Shown here: positions 1 through 11,329 of the stretch, one piece after another
Layout of the letters: each line of letters opens with the position of its first letter
Numbering within the stretch: the stretch's first letter is position 1
NCBI RefSeq assembly: GCF_020379485.1
Contig: NC_063443.1
Span: 17,913,531 to 17,977,530, forward strand
Direction: 5' to 3'
Length of the DNA stretch: 64,000 nt
Origin: Brassica napus
Taxonomy: Eukaryota > Streptophyta > Magnoliopsida > Brassicales > Brassicaceae
Translations under genes and position numbers: made by a program
Notes under the pieces: model-generated
What the model was told of the DNA's origin: nothing
Databases searched by the model: none
Seen by the model: only the letters and a program-made list of their open reading frames with translations

Positions 1-268
1 TGGTATTTAATATTTTGTTAGATAGACAAATTTAACCTAAGATGAATATGATGTTAAAAATAAAAGTTCTAAAATATGCTCTATATATAAATTTTGCATA
101 AAATGATACCCTAAGCCAATGCTTTAAATTTTCTTTAACAAGCACGGCTCGGGTTCATGTTGCTAAAGTTTCACCAAACCAGTCGAGGGTTAGAGAACCA
201 TCATCAGTCATTCCCATCATGGTTTTATATGTTGAAATCCTAAATATATAGTAGCTCTAGTTTTGTTT

Positions 269-667
269 TAGAGGACTTTTTTTTTTTTTTTTGAACACAA
301 CTTGCATTAATATAAAAACCAGAGAGTTAGGTGGGAGCCATCAAGGCATCAACCATACAAAGAGCTGATTTAGCTAGATAGTCGGCCACAACATTTTGAT
401 TTCTAGGGATCCAAGCAAAGGACACAGAGAGGGAAGGTGAGGAGCTCAGGCTAGCAATGTCTGAGAGCACGCCATGAAGCTCCGATATCGGTTCCTTCTT
501 GTTCAAGGCTCTTATCAGCTGCGAGCAGTCGGATTCTAGACGGCAAGCTTGTATTCCCCGGGTTCTGCAGAAGATTAGTGCTTCGCGTATAGCAAGCCCC
601 TCTGCCATCAGCGGAGATGCAACATGTTGAACCGCTTTCTTCTCCTTCAGGCAGATTGATAGAGGAC
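269..667 (-). mobile_element. 5'-truncated LINE remnant with RNase H domain
   Basis: The minus strand encodes the end of a plant LINE-type RNase H (RVT_3) domain, about 105 codons read from about 650 down to 327. Recognisable landmarks are SPLMAEGLAIREAL, LESDCSQLI and the terminal RNQNVVADYLAK helix. It is followed by a short 3' region and a poly(A) tail, seen as a T run at 277-292. The octamer TAGAGGAC flanks it at 269-276 and 660-667 and looks like the target-site duplication. The reverse transcriptase and the start of the RNase H domain are missing, so this is a dead 3' fragment. Confidence 0.8.
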
Positions 668-1104
668 ATTAATTTTCAATATTAATTATGGTGTCGTTGT
701 TAATTATGTTTCAATTGTCCAATACGTGCCCGGTTCTAACCATGTTAAGGGTACATAAATGTTTTTGATCTAAGCACCATATATGATGGGTCGGGCCTGA
801 TTCAAACTATAGCACAAGACGTAAAGTTCAGTGTGAATAAAAAAAATTAAACCGGGTCCTAGGAATTGAAATAACTGTTACCACATTATACTATTTTTAT
901 ATCTTAACTATACAATGTATCATAATAGTCTTTTTGTCTTATCATATAATCAGTTTTAACCATTACATGTATAAACATAAAAGTTTTTAAAAGTGTTTTT
1001 TTTTCTTATAATGCCATACAATTCATAACTATAATAGACATCATATGCTAAACATTGGAATAGGTCCACCAATGTCTTTTATTCTTCCATGAATTTACTT
1101 TTAC
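668..1104. other. Intergenic, nothing recognised
   Basis: AT-rich DNA between the LINE fragment and the first oleosin gene. It should include the 3' flank of that gene. I see no coding sequence or repeat. Confidence 0.5.
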
Positions 1105-2220
1105 TCATATGTGTTTACCACCACTCCCATGTGAACTTCCATCTGAACTGCTGCCATCTGAACTTCCATCTGAACTTTCACTTGTACTACTTGCATCCAT
1201 AGCTTGACCTCTATAATGGAATTCCTTTTTCTTCTTGGATAGACTATTTTTACCCATAGAAGAGCCTTCACCCCCGTGTTTACCTTCACTTCCGTGTTTG
1301 CCTCCACTTCCGTGCTTACCTCCACCCATAGCCGAACCTCCACTTTCATGTTTACCTCCGCTTCCGTGTTTACCTCCACCCATAGACGCACCTCCACTTC
1401 CATGCTTACCTTCACTTCCATGTTTACCTCCACCCATAGGCGAACCTCCACTTTCATGTTTACCTCCGCTTCCGTGTTTACCTCCAGTTTCATGTTTACC
1501 TCCGCTTCCGTGTTTACCTCCACCCATAGACGAACCTCCACTTCCATGCTTACCTTCACTTCCATGTTTACCTCCCTTTCCGTGTGTACTCTCACCTTTT
1601 CCGTGTTTACTCTCTCCCTTTCCGTGTTTGTCTTCATCCGTAGTCGTATCGTCATCCGTAGTCGTATCTTCACCCTTTGATTTACCTTTACCCTTGGAAG
1701 AATCTTCACTTTTACCTTTGGATTTTTCTTCCTTTTTAGCTTTGATCTTATTCTTAACTTTGCCTATCGTATCCTTAATTTTGTCCTTAATATTACTTGG
1801 TTTAATACCCTCCGGTATAATATTACTTGGTTTAATACTCTCCGGTATAATATTACTTGGTTTAATGCTCTCCGGTATGCCCAACAGAGATAGGGATGGC
1901 GAAGCTGCCGGAGAAGCTTCCGGAGCCGCCGCCACTTTTTTACCTCCGAGCCCGGCGGCTAGGACAGTAGTGGCTGCAATAGCAGGTAAGAGAATCGGAC
2001 TGAATATGATGAAAAGAGGGGTGGATACGGCTAATGCCACGGCTGAACCACTGAGTGTTACACCGGCGAAGCCTAAATATACTACGGACGCAACGGAAGC
2101 AACAACCATCTTGATAACCTCAAACATTGGGAGGAGGAAAGGGAACAAATTGAAAAAAGAAAACATACTTCCCTGGGTCTGATCAGTCTGAGCTGTTTCG
2201 TTTTGAATTTCGTTTCTCAT
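1105..2220 (-). CDS. Tapetal glycine-rich oleosin (pollen coat), single exon
   Basis: A 371-residue protein. Residues 1-25 are polar. Residues about 25-95 form the long hydrophobic oleosin hairpin with an exact proline knot (P-x5-SP-x3-P, in STPLFIIFSPILLPA). The tail has three copies of an IPESIKPSNI-type decapeptide (about 113-141), a Lys/Ser-rich linker, an acidic TTTDDD stretch, and many GGKHGSGG-type repeats to the C-terminus. Members of this family (Arabidopsis GRP14-GRP20) are made in the tapetum, coat lipid bodies and are delivered to the pollen surface, where they help hydration. Unlike the two neighbouring copies, the ORF runs through without an intron. The start is the first ATG downstream of the TATA-like box at 2257-2265. 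Family is certain; which GRP it matches is not. Confidence 0.9.
   Translation of the reverse strand: MRNEIQNETAQTDQTQGSMFSFFNLFPFLLPMFEVIKMVVASVASVVYLGFAGVTLSGSAVALAVSTPLFIIFSPILLPAIAATTVLAAGLGGKKVAAAPEASPAASPSLSLLGIPESIKPSNIIPESIKPSNIIPEGIKPSNIKDKIKDTIGKVKNKIKAKKEEKSKGKSEDSSKGKGKSKGEDTTTDDDTTTDEDKHGKGESKHGKGESTHGKGGKHGSEGKHGSGGSSMGGGKHGSGGKHETGGKHGSGGKHESGGSPMGGGKHGSEGKHGSGGASMGGGKHGSGGKHESGGSAMGGGKHGSGGKHGSEGKHGGEGSSMGKNSLSKKKKEFHYRGQAMDASSTSESSDGSSDGSSSDGSSHGSGGKHI
1260..1640 (-). repeat. Coding minisatellite in oleosin tail
   Basis: Short tandem units of about 18 bp encode GGKHGS/GGKHES. They are arranged in longer blocks ending with a conserved MGGGKHG segment. The array is in frame with the oleosin and explains the long unrelated ORFs seen in other frames here. 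Confidence 0.85.
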
Positions 2221-2256
2221 ATTTTCTGATGGTTTGGTGATGGGAAGAGAGAGGGC

Positions 2257-2314
2257 TTTTTATGAAGGAGTTGTGTGGTCTACGACGTGCACGGTACACA
2301 TGCATGCTCCATGC
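2257..2314 (-). promoter_or_regulatory. Tapetal oleosin promoter module, copy 1
   Basis: On the minus strand a TATA-like TCATAAAA box (2257-2265) lies 37 bp upstream of the ATG. Upstream of it is a conserved block (2294-2314), written on the plus strand as GTACACATGCATGCTCCATG and so on. The same pair occurs upstream of the other two oleosin genes. The tight box-to-ATG spacing implies a very short 5' leader. Confidence 0.6.
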
Positions 2315-3286
2315 AAAACGATGGGAGTATATATGGAGATCTACGTTACGTCAAGTCACATTTGCTTCTTCATCTATTTGTCATGTTTTTGGGACCTTCT
2401 TTTCTTTCTTGTAGAATCTTAACTGTTTTCTTTCATTCCATTGTTTTATGAATATCAACGCGTGTCTTTCTTTAATTTCATTTCATCTATTTGCTTTTTT
2501 TTTGTCACGAACTGTGAGTAAATTGATTACTTGATTAAAAGTTTAAAATATGGTGAAGCCGATGAAATCGTTGATATTATGCTTACCTTAGAATAGTATC
2601 AGTAACTATGCTACCTCACAATAGTAATTAGTGAAAAATTAGTAACATTTGTTTACTAATTTATAAATTCTAAAGTTTTTGTTAATTGTTAGTTATATTA
2701 TAGACCTTGTGTTTGACTGAAAGGCTAACTACAATATATAAAAGGGGTTGTAAAGCGGATTTTTAGAGTGATAAGATCAATAAAATACTTGTGCATAGCA
2801 ACGGATTTTCTCGGGTTCTCTGCTACTACTAACAACCGAAGAGAATTAGATGAATATGTCAAATTCCTCGTGAAATATTTCATAGTGGAGGAGTTTCTCC
2901 CAAGAGTCTCTATTCTCTAACCATTATTTTAGTATTATTGATATATAACATAATTAAAATTCAAGGGCCATTTTTACTAAAGAATCTGCTTTTTTGTTCT
3001 GAGAACGAGCTATATAAAATATAAAATACTTTCTCTAATCACGAGGTGGATCGAATTCAGAAGCGCAACAACGCCAACGCTTGCGTTTAAACCAACTGGA
3101 CTGTCACATGTGTGATTAAAGAGCCGAAGTTTTCCATGGCTTCATTGTGACAAGAGCGCAATGTTAATGTCTCATACTAGAAAGAGAGGCGTTCAAGGTA
3201 AATGGCAATGAAAAATGCAAGAAGATTGGTTATTGGAAGTCGTACATTAAATTAGTATCAGATTCATTTTTAAAAAGGAAGTCTTA
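2315..3286. other. Intergenic, oleosin upstream region
   Basis: Upstream DNA of oleosin gene 1. Conservation with the flanks of the other oleosin genes continues briefly (for example GGAGATCTACGTTACGTCA at about 2335-2353) and then fades. I see no gene. Confidence 0.5.
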
Positions 3287-3622
3287 AGGAGGTGTTATTG
3301 GTTTATATATTTTGATTGATTTAGAAATCCATATAGTATTTATAAATCCAAGTAAAATATATAAATCCGGAAGTTTTTCCTCGGATTTGAGTCTTTGTAT
3401 TTTTAACAGAAAAATCCAAGCAAATCCATTCAAATCCATTATAAAATCAAATATTTTAGTAAATCCGTGCGATTGAATAACACTTGATTTGATATAGAAT
3501 TTATGAATCATTAAACCAATAACACATGATTTTAATACAAATTTGAAAATCATAGAACCAATAACACTAGATTTAGTTCGAATTTTCAAATCCATAAAAA
3601 TACAACAACCAATAACCTGTAC
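3287..3622. mobile_element. MITE, PIF/Harbinger-like
   Basis: A 336-bp AT-rich element with imperfect inverted ends: left AGGAGGTGTTATTGGTT, right end complement GTACAGGTTATTGGTT. It is flanked by TTA at 3284-3286 and 3623-3625, the 3-bp duplication typical of PIF/Harbinger elements. Three internal subrepeats each begin near AACCAATAACAC. There is no transposase, so it is non-autonomous. The superfamily is inferred from the TTA duplication only. Confidence 0.65.
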
Positions 3623-3848
3623 TTACGTATATACTGATGATTTGGTTATCGCATTGGTCGATATACGCTAACGTCAGTTATAATGATATCCACATCAATT
3701 TAATAAATTTACAAAGAAAATTCTGTACACTGTTTATCATTTCTTTGTAACAAGTCGTACATTCATAGAAATGATTATGAAACATGAAGTGTACGATAAA
3801 TTAGGAATAATTTATGGAACCCAATACTTTAATTTCATACTACTCCAT

Positions 3849-6022
3849 TCACCTATACCATGCCGGTGGTTTATTCTCTCCAGCCGGTTTATTTTTCGGT
3901 TTTCCAGTCGGTTTGTTTGCTGCTTCTCCAGCCGGTTTATTTGCAGCCCCTCCGGTCGGTTTATCTGTTGGTCCTTCAGCAGGTTTATCTTTTGGTTTAT
4001 CTGCTGATCCTTCGGCTGGTTTATTTTCTTGTTTATCTGTTGGTCCACCAACGGGTTTATCTTTTGGTTTATTTGATGCCTCTCCAGCCGGTTTACTTTC
4101 TGGCTTATCTGTTGGTCTTCCAGCGGGTTTATCTTTTGGTTTATTTGATGTCTTTCCAGCTTCTGGCGTATCTGTTGACCCACCAGCAGGTTTATCTTTT
4201 GGTTTATTTGATGCCTCTTCAACCGGTTTACTTTCTGGATTATCTGTTGGTCCTCCAGCGGGTTTATCTTTTGGTTTATTTGATGCCTCTCCAACCGGTT
4301 TACTTTCTGGATTATATGTTGGTCCTCCAGCGGGTTTATCTGCTGGCTTACTTCGTGGCTTATCTGTTGGTCTTCCATCGGGTTTATCTTTTGGTTTATT
4401 TGATGGTCCTTTAGTTGGTTTACTTTCTGGCTTATCTGTTGCTCCTCCATCCGGTTTACCTCCTGGTTTATCGGCTGCTCCTCCAGCTGGTTTATCTCCT
4501 GGTTTATCGGCTGCTCCTCCAGTCGAATTATCTTTTGGTTTATCTATTGTTTCTTCAGCTGGTTTATCTGCTTCTGTGGGTGGAGCTCCTGCTGGAGGTG
4601 GATTATTCTTCGGGTGTACTCCCATTCTATGCCTGCATAACACTCACACAAATGTATATATGTCAAACTATTTTAAAACTTTTTGTATACATTCACAGTT
4701 TTTAAAGGACGCTTGATAAAAAAAACTGATCATATTGATTAACTGGATTTTAAAATTTTATTAGCTTTTGACTCGCACTTTTAAAACGGGACATTGTTAT
4801 TGTTTATAAAATATTATTTATATAAAATATAATTGCATTCATATTTTATGTATTTAAAATTTTATATAATTTTATATAATTTTGTGTATATTATTGAATT
4901 TTTTAAGATGTTAAAATGGATAAACCCGCCTCATTAAAATTTTTCACATTCATGATCACTTTCATTGACCTGTTTAGACCTGTTAAACTTATTTTTACAA
5001 TTTTGAATATAAATTCCAAAGTACTTTACAATTTTAAAATATAATTGAAGTGTATTTTTCTATAAAATATGTTTTATTTAATTTTTGAAAAATATATATA
5101 GAATTTACATTAGTTTATTATATAAATTAATATCTTAATTAATACAAAATGTTTAAATAGTAAGTGAATATTTAGTTATGTAAACGAAGATAAAAAGAAA
5201 TTATGCATTTATAGATTCATATTCAAAATAAATATTAAATGTTTTTGTTGAAATACAATTTTAGAATAAAATAAGAAATACATAAGAATATCTTAGAAAA
5301 AATACATCATTAGATAATGTGTTATGGTTAGTAATTAAAGTTGTTATATAAGATATGCTGTGTGCTATTTATGAGGCTAATGGGTCCGATTATATATGGT
5401 ATAATATATATATTACGTGAAGATAGGTTATATGTTTAATAATACTAATATATGGTATGTCAAAAATGTAGGAAGGTTAGTTAAATATAATGGTTCAATT
5501 ATGATTTTTTACAAGTAGATAAAAATTAGGACTCTAAATTAATAGATTAGATGTAGGAATTGAGTTTAGGTTCTTGGTTTTTTATTTATATTACAGCTAG
5601 GTTTTTTAAAGTCATGATCCAATTGATAACGAGTATGACCATCCATAAATAAATAATAAACCGAATCGAATCAATCATAAACCTAGATGTGCTGATGTAT
5701 GATGGGGGAAAAGATATGTTGATGAGCATATTAAAAAGGAGAAAAGTGTTTTGTTAAGATTTTACTTAAAGAGCCAGACTATAAGAGCAGCCGCCGTCAC
5801 TCCAAATAAGGCACCGGCCGAGAGATTGGTGGCTAAGAGAGTGGAAGCTATAGTTGCTGGTACGAGAACAGGACTGAATATTACGAAAAGAGGTGTGGCT
5901 ACGATTAATCCCACCACTGAGCCGGCTAGGGTTATGCCCGCCAAAGCGAACAAGACTGCTGTTACAACGACAGCACTAGTAACTTGGAAAACCTGAAAAT
6001 TTTGGATGAGAGAAGAGAGCAT
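3849..6022 (-). CDS. Tapetal oleosin with Lys/Pro-rich repeat tail, two exons
   Basis: Exon 1 is 5766-6022 and exon 2 is 3849-4632, separated by a 1.13-kb intron. The donor AA|GTAAAA and acceptor TATGCAG|GC join in phase (257+784 bp, 346 residues plus stop). Exon 1 encodes the oleosin hairpin with an intact proline knot (ATPLFVIFSPVLVPA). Exon 2 opens HRMGVHPKNNPPPAGAPP, like the post-intron part of Arabidopsis GRP17, then carries about 220 residues of SKPAGEASNKPKDKPAGG-type repeats ending in NKPPAWYR. It is predicted to coat tapetal lipid bodies and pollen. The exon join is inferred from splice motifs, reading phase and family similarity. The intron is unusually long for this family and AT-rich, with no other gene seen in it. 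Confidence 0.87.
4020..4400 (-). repeat. 72-bp coding tandem repeat in oleosin 2
   Basis: About five copies of a 72-bp unit encode a 24-residue Lys/Pro-rich repeat (SKPAGEASNKPKDKPAGGP...). One copy, near 4150-4180, is shortened and altered (TPEAGKTSNK). Because the unit is a multiple of three, long open frames appear on both strands; only the minus-strand frame joins to the oleosin exon. Confidence 0.85.
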
Positions 6023-6113
6023 TTTTGGATATAGAATTAAATCTGAAATTTGGTTTGAATGGGTACTATTTATTTGTTTTGATGTGTTTTGGTGATGGCC
6101 AGGAGAAAGAAGG

Positions 6114-6169
6114 TTTTATGAAGGACTTGTGAGATGTTTGTGTACACGTACACATTCATGCTTCCATGC
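6114..6169 (-). promoter_or_regulatory. Tapetal oleosin promoter module, copy 2
   Basis: The TATA-like TCATAAAA (6114-6121) is 92 bp upstream of the ATG. The conserved upstream block GTACACATTCATGCTTCCAT (plus strand, 6148-6169) matches copies 1 and 3, as does a GGAGATCTA motif further upstream at about 6189. Confidence 0.6.
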
Positions 6170-7505
6170 AAAATTATGCGAGTAAATGGAGATCTATGTT
6201 TCGTCACGCCACATCTGCTTCGTCATATATTGTGTGGGTTGTCATGATCTTGGTATTTTATCTTTCTTGTTAGAGCTTACCGTTCGCGAGATTATACGAG
6301 AAAGGCTTCTTATTATGTCGAACTCGAGACTCGAGAGCTGCCTCCGCTACAAATTCTCACTTCAACCATTTGGCTTAAGGACTTTGAAACAAATTGTTCA
6401 TGAAATTTACAGATTACGTATCACTCTTCTTAAAACTTCTCTTTAGTTAGTTCTTGCATAAATTTTGTAACTATATAGATTAAAAAGTCTAAAACACTCG
6501 AATGTAAAGTCTGATTTGGCAATAGAATTGGCGTTTAAACAAACAAACAAAATTATGAAATAATAAAGCGAGGAGGAAGGCTTTCTCATTAACTAGACAC
6601 ACGCAATTACGTACCAAGCTACTACATGATTAAGTTTTCCTTAATTCTGATTACTTTTATTTATTTTACATATGATGGAAAGATTAACGTTGTTGGTGGA
6701 GCCGATCTGCCGATGAAATCACTATACAGGCGTCCGAACAACAACACCTATGCTTGTCACAATGTAACCAGTACGGTGTAAAAAGCATTTCATATCCGAT
6801 GTAGTATTTTTGTAGCATAACAGCTACAAATTAAAGGTGATGGAGCTAGATACCAAGAGGCAAATACATGTCAAATTTTAGTTTTGAAACCAAAAAAAAA
6901 AATTTGGATCTCATGATGAAGATGATTTTTCAAATATTTATCCATATAATATTGGTATTTTAGTATAGTTTTATCATGATATTTTATTTTACATTATAAA
7001 TGAAGATAAACAGTGACAAGAATCAGCTTATGTTACTTCAAATAAACGGAGAAGCTCTTAACATCAAATAAAAATCAATTTTTGTTTATGGTACGAATAT
7101 CGTCAGGTTATATAGCATGCAGAAAACAAAATCAGAAATCGATAGTTGCAAATGATGAACTTTAAGGTTTATCTTTTAAAACAAAATGGTAGAAGCAACA
7201 TTTGTTTCAAAGTCGAATAATTCATTGAATCAATAATGTAACTTGATAACTTGAATATAATCATCTATGGTAATCTCAGTGATATCACTTAATTCTTTAA
7301 AATATACAACACGATCGAGTACATATATTATAATTTCGTAACACGATATACATTTGAAGAATGGTATATGAAACATTAGTTTCATCCGCGCGTAATCAGT
7401 ATTACGTTAAAGACACTGGATAATTTTAGGTTTTATTTAAGGAACCCCAGCAATTCTCATTAAATTCCTCCATAGATTATCTCATACTACGAAAGCCTAC
7501 TCCGT
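6170..7505. other. Intergenic between oleosin genes 2 and 3
   Basis: AT-rich DNA holding the promoter flank of oleosin 2 and the 3' flank of oleosin 3. I see no gene or clear element. An A run sits at about 6892-6902. Confidence 0.5.
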
Positions 7506-8209
7506 TTATCCCCCAGACACTGAGTTAGAATCTGGAGCCCCCGGGGCCAATCCCGGAATTTTTGGCGTTCCTTTCCCCTTCTTCCTAAGACGCCTGCACA
7601 CACGATTATATATTTAAAATTAGAAATAAATTATTTTATGTTCAGAAACTAATATAGCGAAATCAGCCTCCTGAACACTCGACACTAATCGTCTAACGTG
7701 TTTTAGAATAGTTAATCTTAAGTGTGTCATCAACGCAGGTTTCTTAATTACTTGGTAAGCCGGAAGATGGTGACGCATTATATATTTGTAGCTACGAAAC
7801 TATGTACCTGAATCTTCGTTGATGTAAATAATTATATTTATAGCCAAGCATATGTATTAAATTTACATATTTCCATGTAGATTCATATGCATAATGCCTC
7901 CCTCAGTCATTATAAATAGACCACATTTTTCGAGTGGCTTTCAATTAACGGTTTTGTTTAATTTAATTACTTGAAGAGCTTCCAGAAGATGCGGAGAGCC
8001 ACAATTCCTAAGCCCCCGGAGGTCGTGAAACCCGTAGTTAACAAAGTGGTGGCTATAGTTGCTGGCACGAGAATCGGACTGAATAGGATAAAAAGCGGCG
8101 TGCTTAAAGCGAGTCCCACGGCTGAGCCGCCAAGGGTTATACCAGCGAATGCCAATAGAGCTAATGCCTCAACGCCGGTGAAAACCCCCTGAATAATCTG
8201 AAAGAACAT
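7506..8209 (-). CDS. Short tapetal oleosin (GRP19-like), two exons
   Basis: Exon 1 is 7971-8209 and exon 2 is 7506-7593, with a 377-bp intron (AA|GTAATT ... TGTGCAG|GC). The phase is identical to oleosin gene 2, giving 327 bp and 108 residues. Residues 1-80 are the hydrophobic hairpin with an intact proline knot (STPLFILFSPILVPA). The second exon adds a basic KRLRKKGKGTPK stretch and a short Pro/Gly-rich end, with no long repeat tail. This resembles the short Arabidopsis family member GRP19. The chosen ATG at 8209 (MFFQII) matches the family start. An in-frame ATG at 8320 lies upstream of the TATA-like box and is unlikely to be transcribed. Confidence 0.85.
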
Positions 8210-8278
8210 TTTTTGGATGAAATGTTCAAATCTCAATAGCTGAGAATTTGTGACTGGGGTTTGTTGGTGGAAAGAGGG

Positions 8279-8330
8279 TTTTATGAAGAAGTCTACGTGC
8301 ACGGTACGGTACACATTCATGCTTCCATGC
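8279..8330 (-). promoter_or_regulatory. Tapetal oleosin promoter module, copy 3
   Basis: The TATA-like box at 8279-8286 lies 70 bp upstream of the ATG. The conserved GTACACATTCATGCTTCCAT block is at 8309-8330, nearly identical to copy 2. The flanking GTGCACGGTAC motif matches copy 1. Confidence 0.6.
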
Positions 8331-8753
8331 GAAAACGAAGTCAGTACTAAAGGGACATCTACGTTATGTCACGCCAAGTTTGTTTTAATCTGTTTGTGTC
8401 ATCATGTTTATTTGCCCTTAAATATCCGTAATTAAAATAAGAAAAAAAATGCAATAAATTAATATACTAATTCATATATATTGGGGTTTAATGTTTCAGT
8501 GATTCATTTTATGGAAGATTAGGACTGGAGTCTTCTAGTTGATAGGTCCCAAAAATTATCATGAATTTTGGTCCAAATCTACAGTTGTTCAAAACAATAA
8601 TTTCATTCCAATGTCGAATTCCTAACATAGCATCTAAAAAACGTGAAGGAACCAGTTAACAAGGGGAAATAGATACATGCCAAACAGTAAAGTAGTGTTA
8701 GACTTCATTTACATAGTTGTAAAAGCATTTCAGAGATCGGTAGTTGCAGATAA

Positions 8754-8800
8754 ACTTATAGGTTTATATTTCTTTTTTTTGACATCACTTATAGGTTTAT
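8754..8800 (-). repeat. Poly(A) insertion stub with 14-bp direct repeats
   Basis: ACTTATAGGTTTAT occurs at 8754-8767 and 8787-8800. It flanks a 19-bp insert that reads on the minus strand as GATGTC followed by a run of A. This looks like an extremely 5'-truncated retrotransposon insertion. Confidence 0.6.
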
Positions 8801-10693
8801 CACTTGACTGTCTACGGCATTGAGCAAGTATGCCCCCATCGTCTCATCTTTAAGAGATCATAGAAACAAGATTAGTTTCAAATTCGCATGGTTAAATAAT
8901 ATAACTTGCAAATAATCATCTATGGTAATCATCTATTAGCAAAAAAATAAATAAATAAAGTACTTTCGAATATCTCTTTTATTAGCAAAAAAAAAATCAT
9001 CTGGTAATCTCAGTGATATCACTTCACTCATTAAAACATACAACACAAATGACTACATTTATAATGATTCCGTAACAGCATGAATGTGATGGTATTTGAA
9101 ACGTTTAGTTGCATCGGCGCGAAATTTGTATTATTGTCATGTTATATATGCAAACTATTAACTAACTTACTGATTGTGGTATATATCTCTCTCCAAAAAA
9201 AAGATTAAGAATTCACTATGCTAGGAACCACCACACAAGTACACAAAACAGCTTAAAGTATTAGGAACGCGATAACCATATTCAATTTTGAAGATACAAT
9301 TAATTAGCATGCCAGTGACAACCAAACAAAAACTTATCAATAATCACCAATAATGGATGGTGGCGCCATTATATATAAAGTATCAAAATACGCACATAGG
9401 GCATCCAAATTAATTATATTATATGTTCTTTATAATAAATAAGAAAAAGAGGGTGGATTAGGTTTAATCTTGTGGAGCCTCCGAAATTAATAAAAATATC
9501 TAAAAATCAAGTTGCTTCAAATCATTCCCCACCAGGAGAGGCCTACCAGGAAAACAACTTGATTGAGCTGTCTTTCCTCTTTGAAAATGTATCCATTGTG
9601 AAGCTTTTAAGCACTGTTTTCTTTATATGTTAGATTCATTTTCATTCAGGTAACAGTGCAATATCAAATACTTCATGATTGCTAAAATATAAGTACTTTT
9701 CCAATTTCATATTTCTAGAAAAACACATTTATAGTAATTTTTGTGTGTGATTCGGGTCTCATTTACAGAAAACTAATTTACATATGTTCATTGATCAAAT
9801 TTTTATTTTTTTACATATATTCAAAAGTTATTTGATACAAGGAAAGAATCTTTCTGATGCATTGTCCTAGTCACTAACAGAGTTTGAAGATAGATTAGTA
9901 AATGTAATCCTTATAATTTGGCCAAGCTGTAGAATCATATTAAAAAATGAATATTACACTAAGGAAATGTTTTGATCAAATAAAATAAAGAATTAAATGC
10001 TTATTTGTTGCAATCAAATGTAGATTTTTATTGGATTGTTCCTTTACGAAGAATTCTGAAAAAATTGGTTTATTAGTCTATTATTGTCATTACTTACAAA
10101 CAATGTCAGGATGACTTATAAAATATATATATGACATCATAGATATATTCGTCATTTTGCACAACACCAATAATTCTAAACTTCTAATAGAAACAAATAA
10201 GATAATGTGATGTTAACAAACAATAAACCAAAAAATAATAATAATGCAATGCCGTTGAGAATCAAATGTTTTTTTAGTAGTCACCATCAGGGAGGTAGAA
10301 GACAAGTTGAACAGAGTTACAGAAATGAGAAGATTCATCCTTAGAACCAGGATGTAAAAACTATAGGTTAATTACAGTTTTTCATGTGAAGTGTCGCGTC
10401 ACGCAACAAGTTGATGAAGGTCCTTACAAAAAGTTGTACGTTGTCTTCATAAATTGTATTGATAGTTAAGAATTATTACACATCTATAAAACCACTAAGA
10501 GAGCGACAAAACCATAAGAGTTTGTGTCCCTACACCATCCCTGGCTGCTGAAACTTTGTGATTACCTTCTTGTCTCCTCTTCTTTACCTTTTATATATAG
10601 AAAGCAAAATATCAAAGCTTTTGTTCAAACATCATTTGCAGACTCTGTCTCTCTTTTTTTCCTCTCTCACCTGCCTTGTCTAGAAGAAAAAAA
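8801..10693. other. Intergenic, ERF upstream region
   Basis: AT-rich DNA with no coding sequence seen. The last 150 bp is pyrimidine-rich (for example 10640-10680), a likely 5' leader of the ERF gene. Confidence 0.5.
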
Positions 10694-11329
10694 ATGGCTG
10701 CGTTTGAGGAAAGCTCTGATTTGGATGCTATACAGGAGCATCTCTTGGAAGACTTTTTGGTTGCTGATGGTTTCATGGGAGATTTTGACTTTAATGCTTC
10801 CTTTGTCTCAGGACTCTGGTGTATAGAGCCTGTGATGAATCAAGTTCCTAAACAGGAACCTGATTCACCGGTTCTTGATCCGGATTCGTTCGTCAAAGAG
10901 TTTTTACAAGTGGAAGTGGAATCATCTACATCAACGGGAGTTTCAGAGCAGAATTCATCATCACCTGAGACTGATCAGAGTGCCTCACCCAGGAAAGAAG
11001 CAAAGAGGTTGGAAGAAGAAGAAGAACCGAGGCATTACCGAGGAGTGAGAAGAAGGCCGTGGGGAAAATTTGCAGCAGAGATTCGGGATCCGGCAAAGAA
11101 AGGATCTCGGATCTGGCTAGGAACATTTGAAAGTAATGTTGATGCTGCAAGAGCATATGACTGTGCAGCTTTCAAGCTCCGGGGAAGAAAAGCCGTACTC
11201 AACTTTCCTCTAGACGCTGGCAAGTATGAAGCTCCCGTGAATTCAGGACGGAAAAGGAAGAGAAGTGATGTACAGGAGGAGCTCCAAAGAAGTCAGAGCA
11301 ATTCATCTTCATCGTCAAGTGATCTGTGA
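10694..11329 (+). CDS. ERF106: AP2/ERF transcription factor, ERF106/DEWAX2-like
   Basis: An intronless 211-residue protein. The acidic N-terminal half includes an [19 protein letters not shown] region. The single AP2/ERF domain spans about residues 113-180 ([20 protein letters not shown], then [16 protein letters not shown], then [12 protein letters not shown]). It has the Ala and Asp of ERF-type domains that bind GCC-box-like DNA. A basic GRKRKR nuclear signal and a Ser-rich tail follow. Sequence style and position before the WD40 gene match At5g07580 (ERF106, DEWAX2), a group IX ERF linked to repression of cuticular wax genes in Arabidopsis. The ATG at 10694 is used; the codon at 10676 is TTG, not ATG. 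Confidence 0.9.
   Translation: MAAFEESSDLDAIQEHLLEDFLVADGFMGDFDFNASFVSGLWCIEPVMNQVPKQEPDSPVLDPDSFVKEFLQVEVESSTSTGVSEQNSSSPETDQSASPRKEAKRLEEEEEPRHYRGVRRRPWGKFAAEIRDPAKKGSRIWLGTFESNVDAARAYDCAAFKLRGRKAVLNFPLDAGKYEAPVNSGRKRKRSDVQEELQRSQSNSSSSSSDL

Noticed and set aside
1235..2182. 315-codon plus-strand ORF rich in Pro/Cys/Leu
   Set aside because: It is the antisense shadow of the repetitive oleosin tail; only the minus-strand frame has an oleosin domain and promoter.
3814..4716. 300-codon plus-strand ORF rich in Gly/Leu
   Set aside because: Shadow of the 72-bp repeat array; the minus-strand frame joins to the oleosin exon with correct splice sites.
8210..8320. N-terminal extension of oleosin 3 starting at 8320
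   Set aside because: The extra ATG lies upstream of the TATA-like box and within the conserved promoter block, and the family start is MFFQII at 8209.
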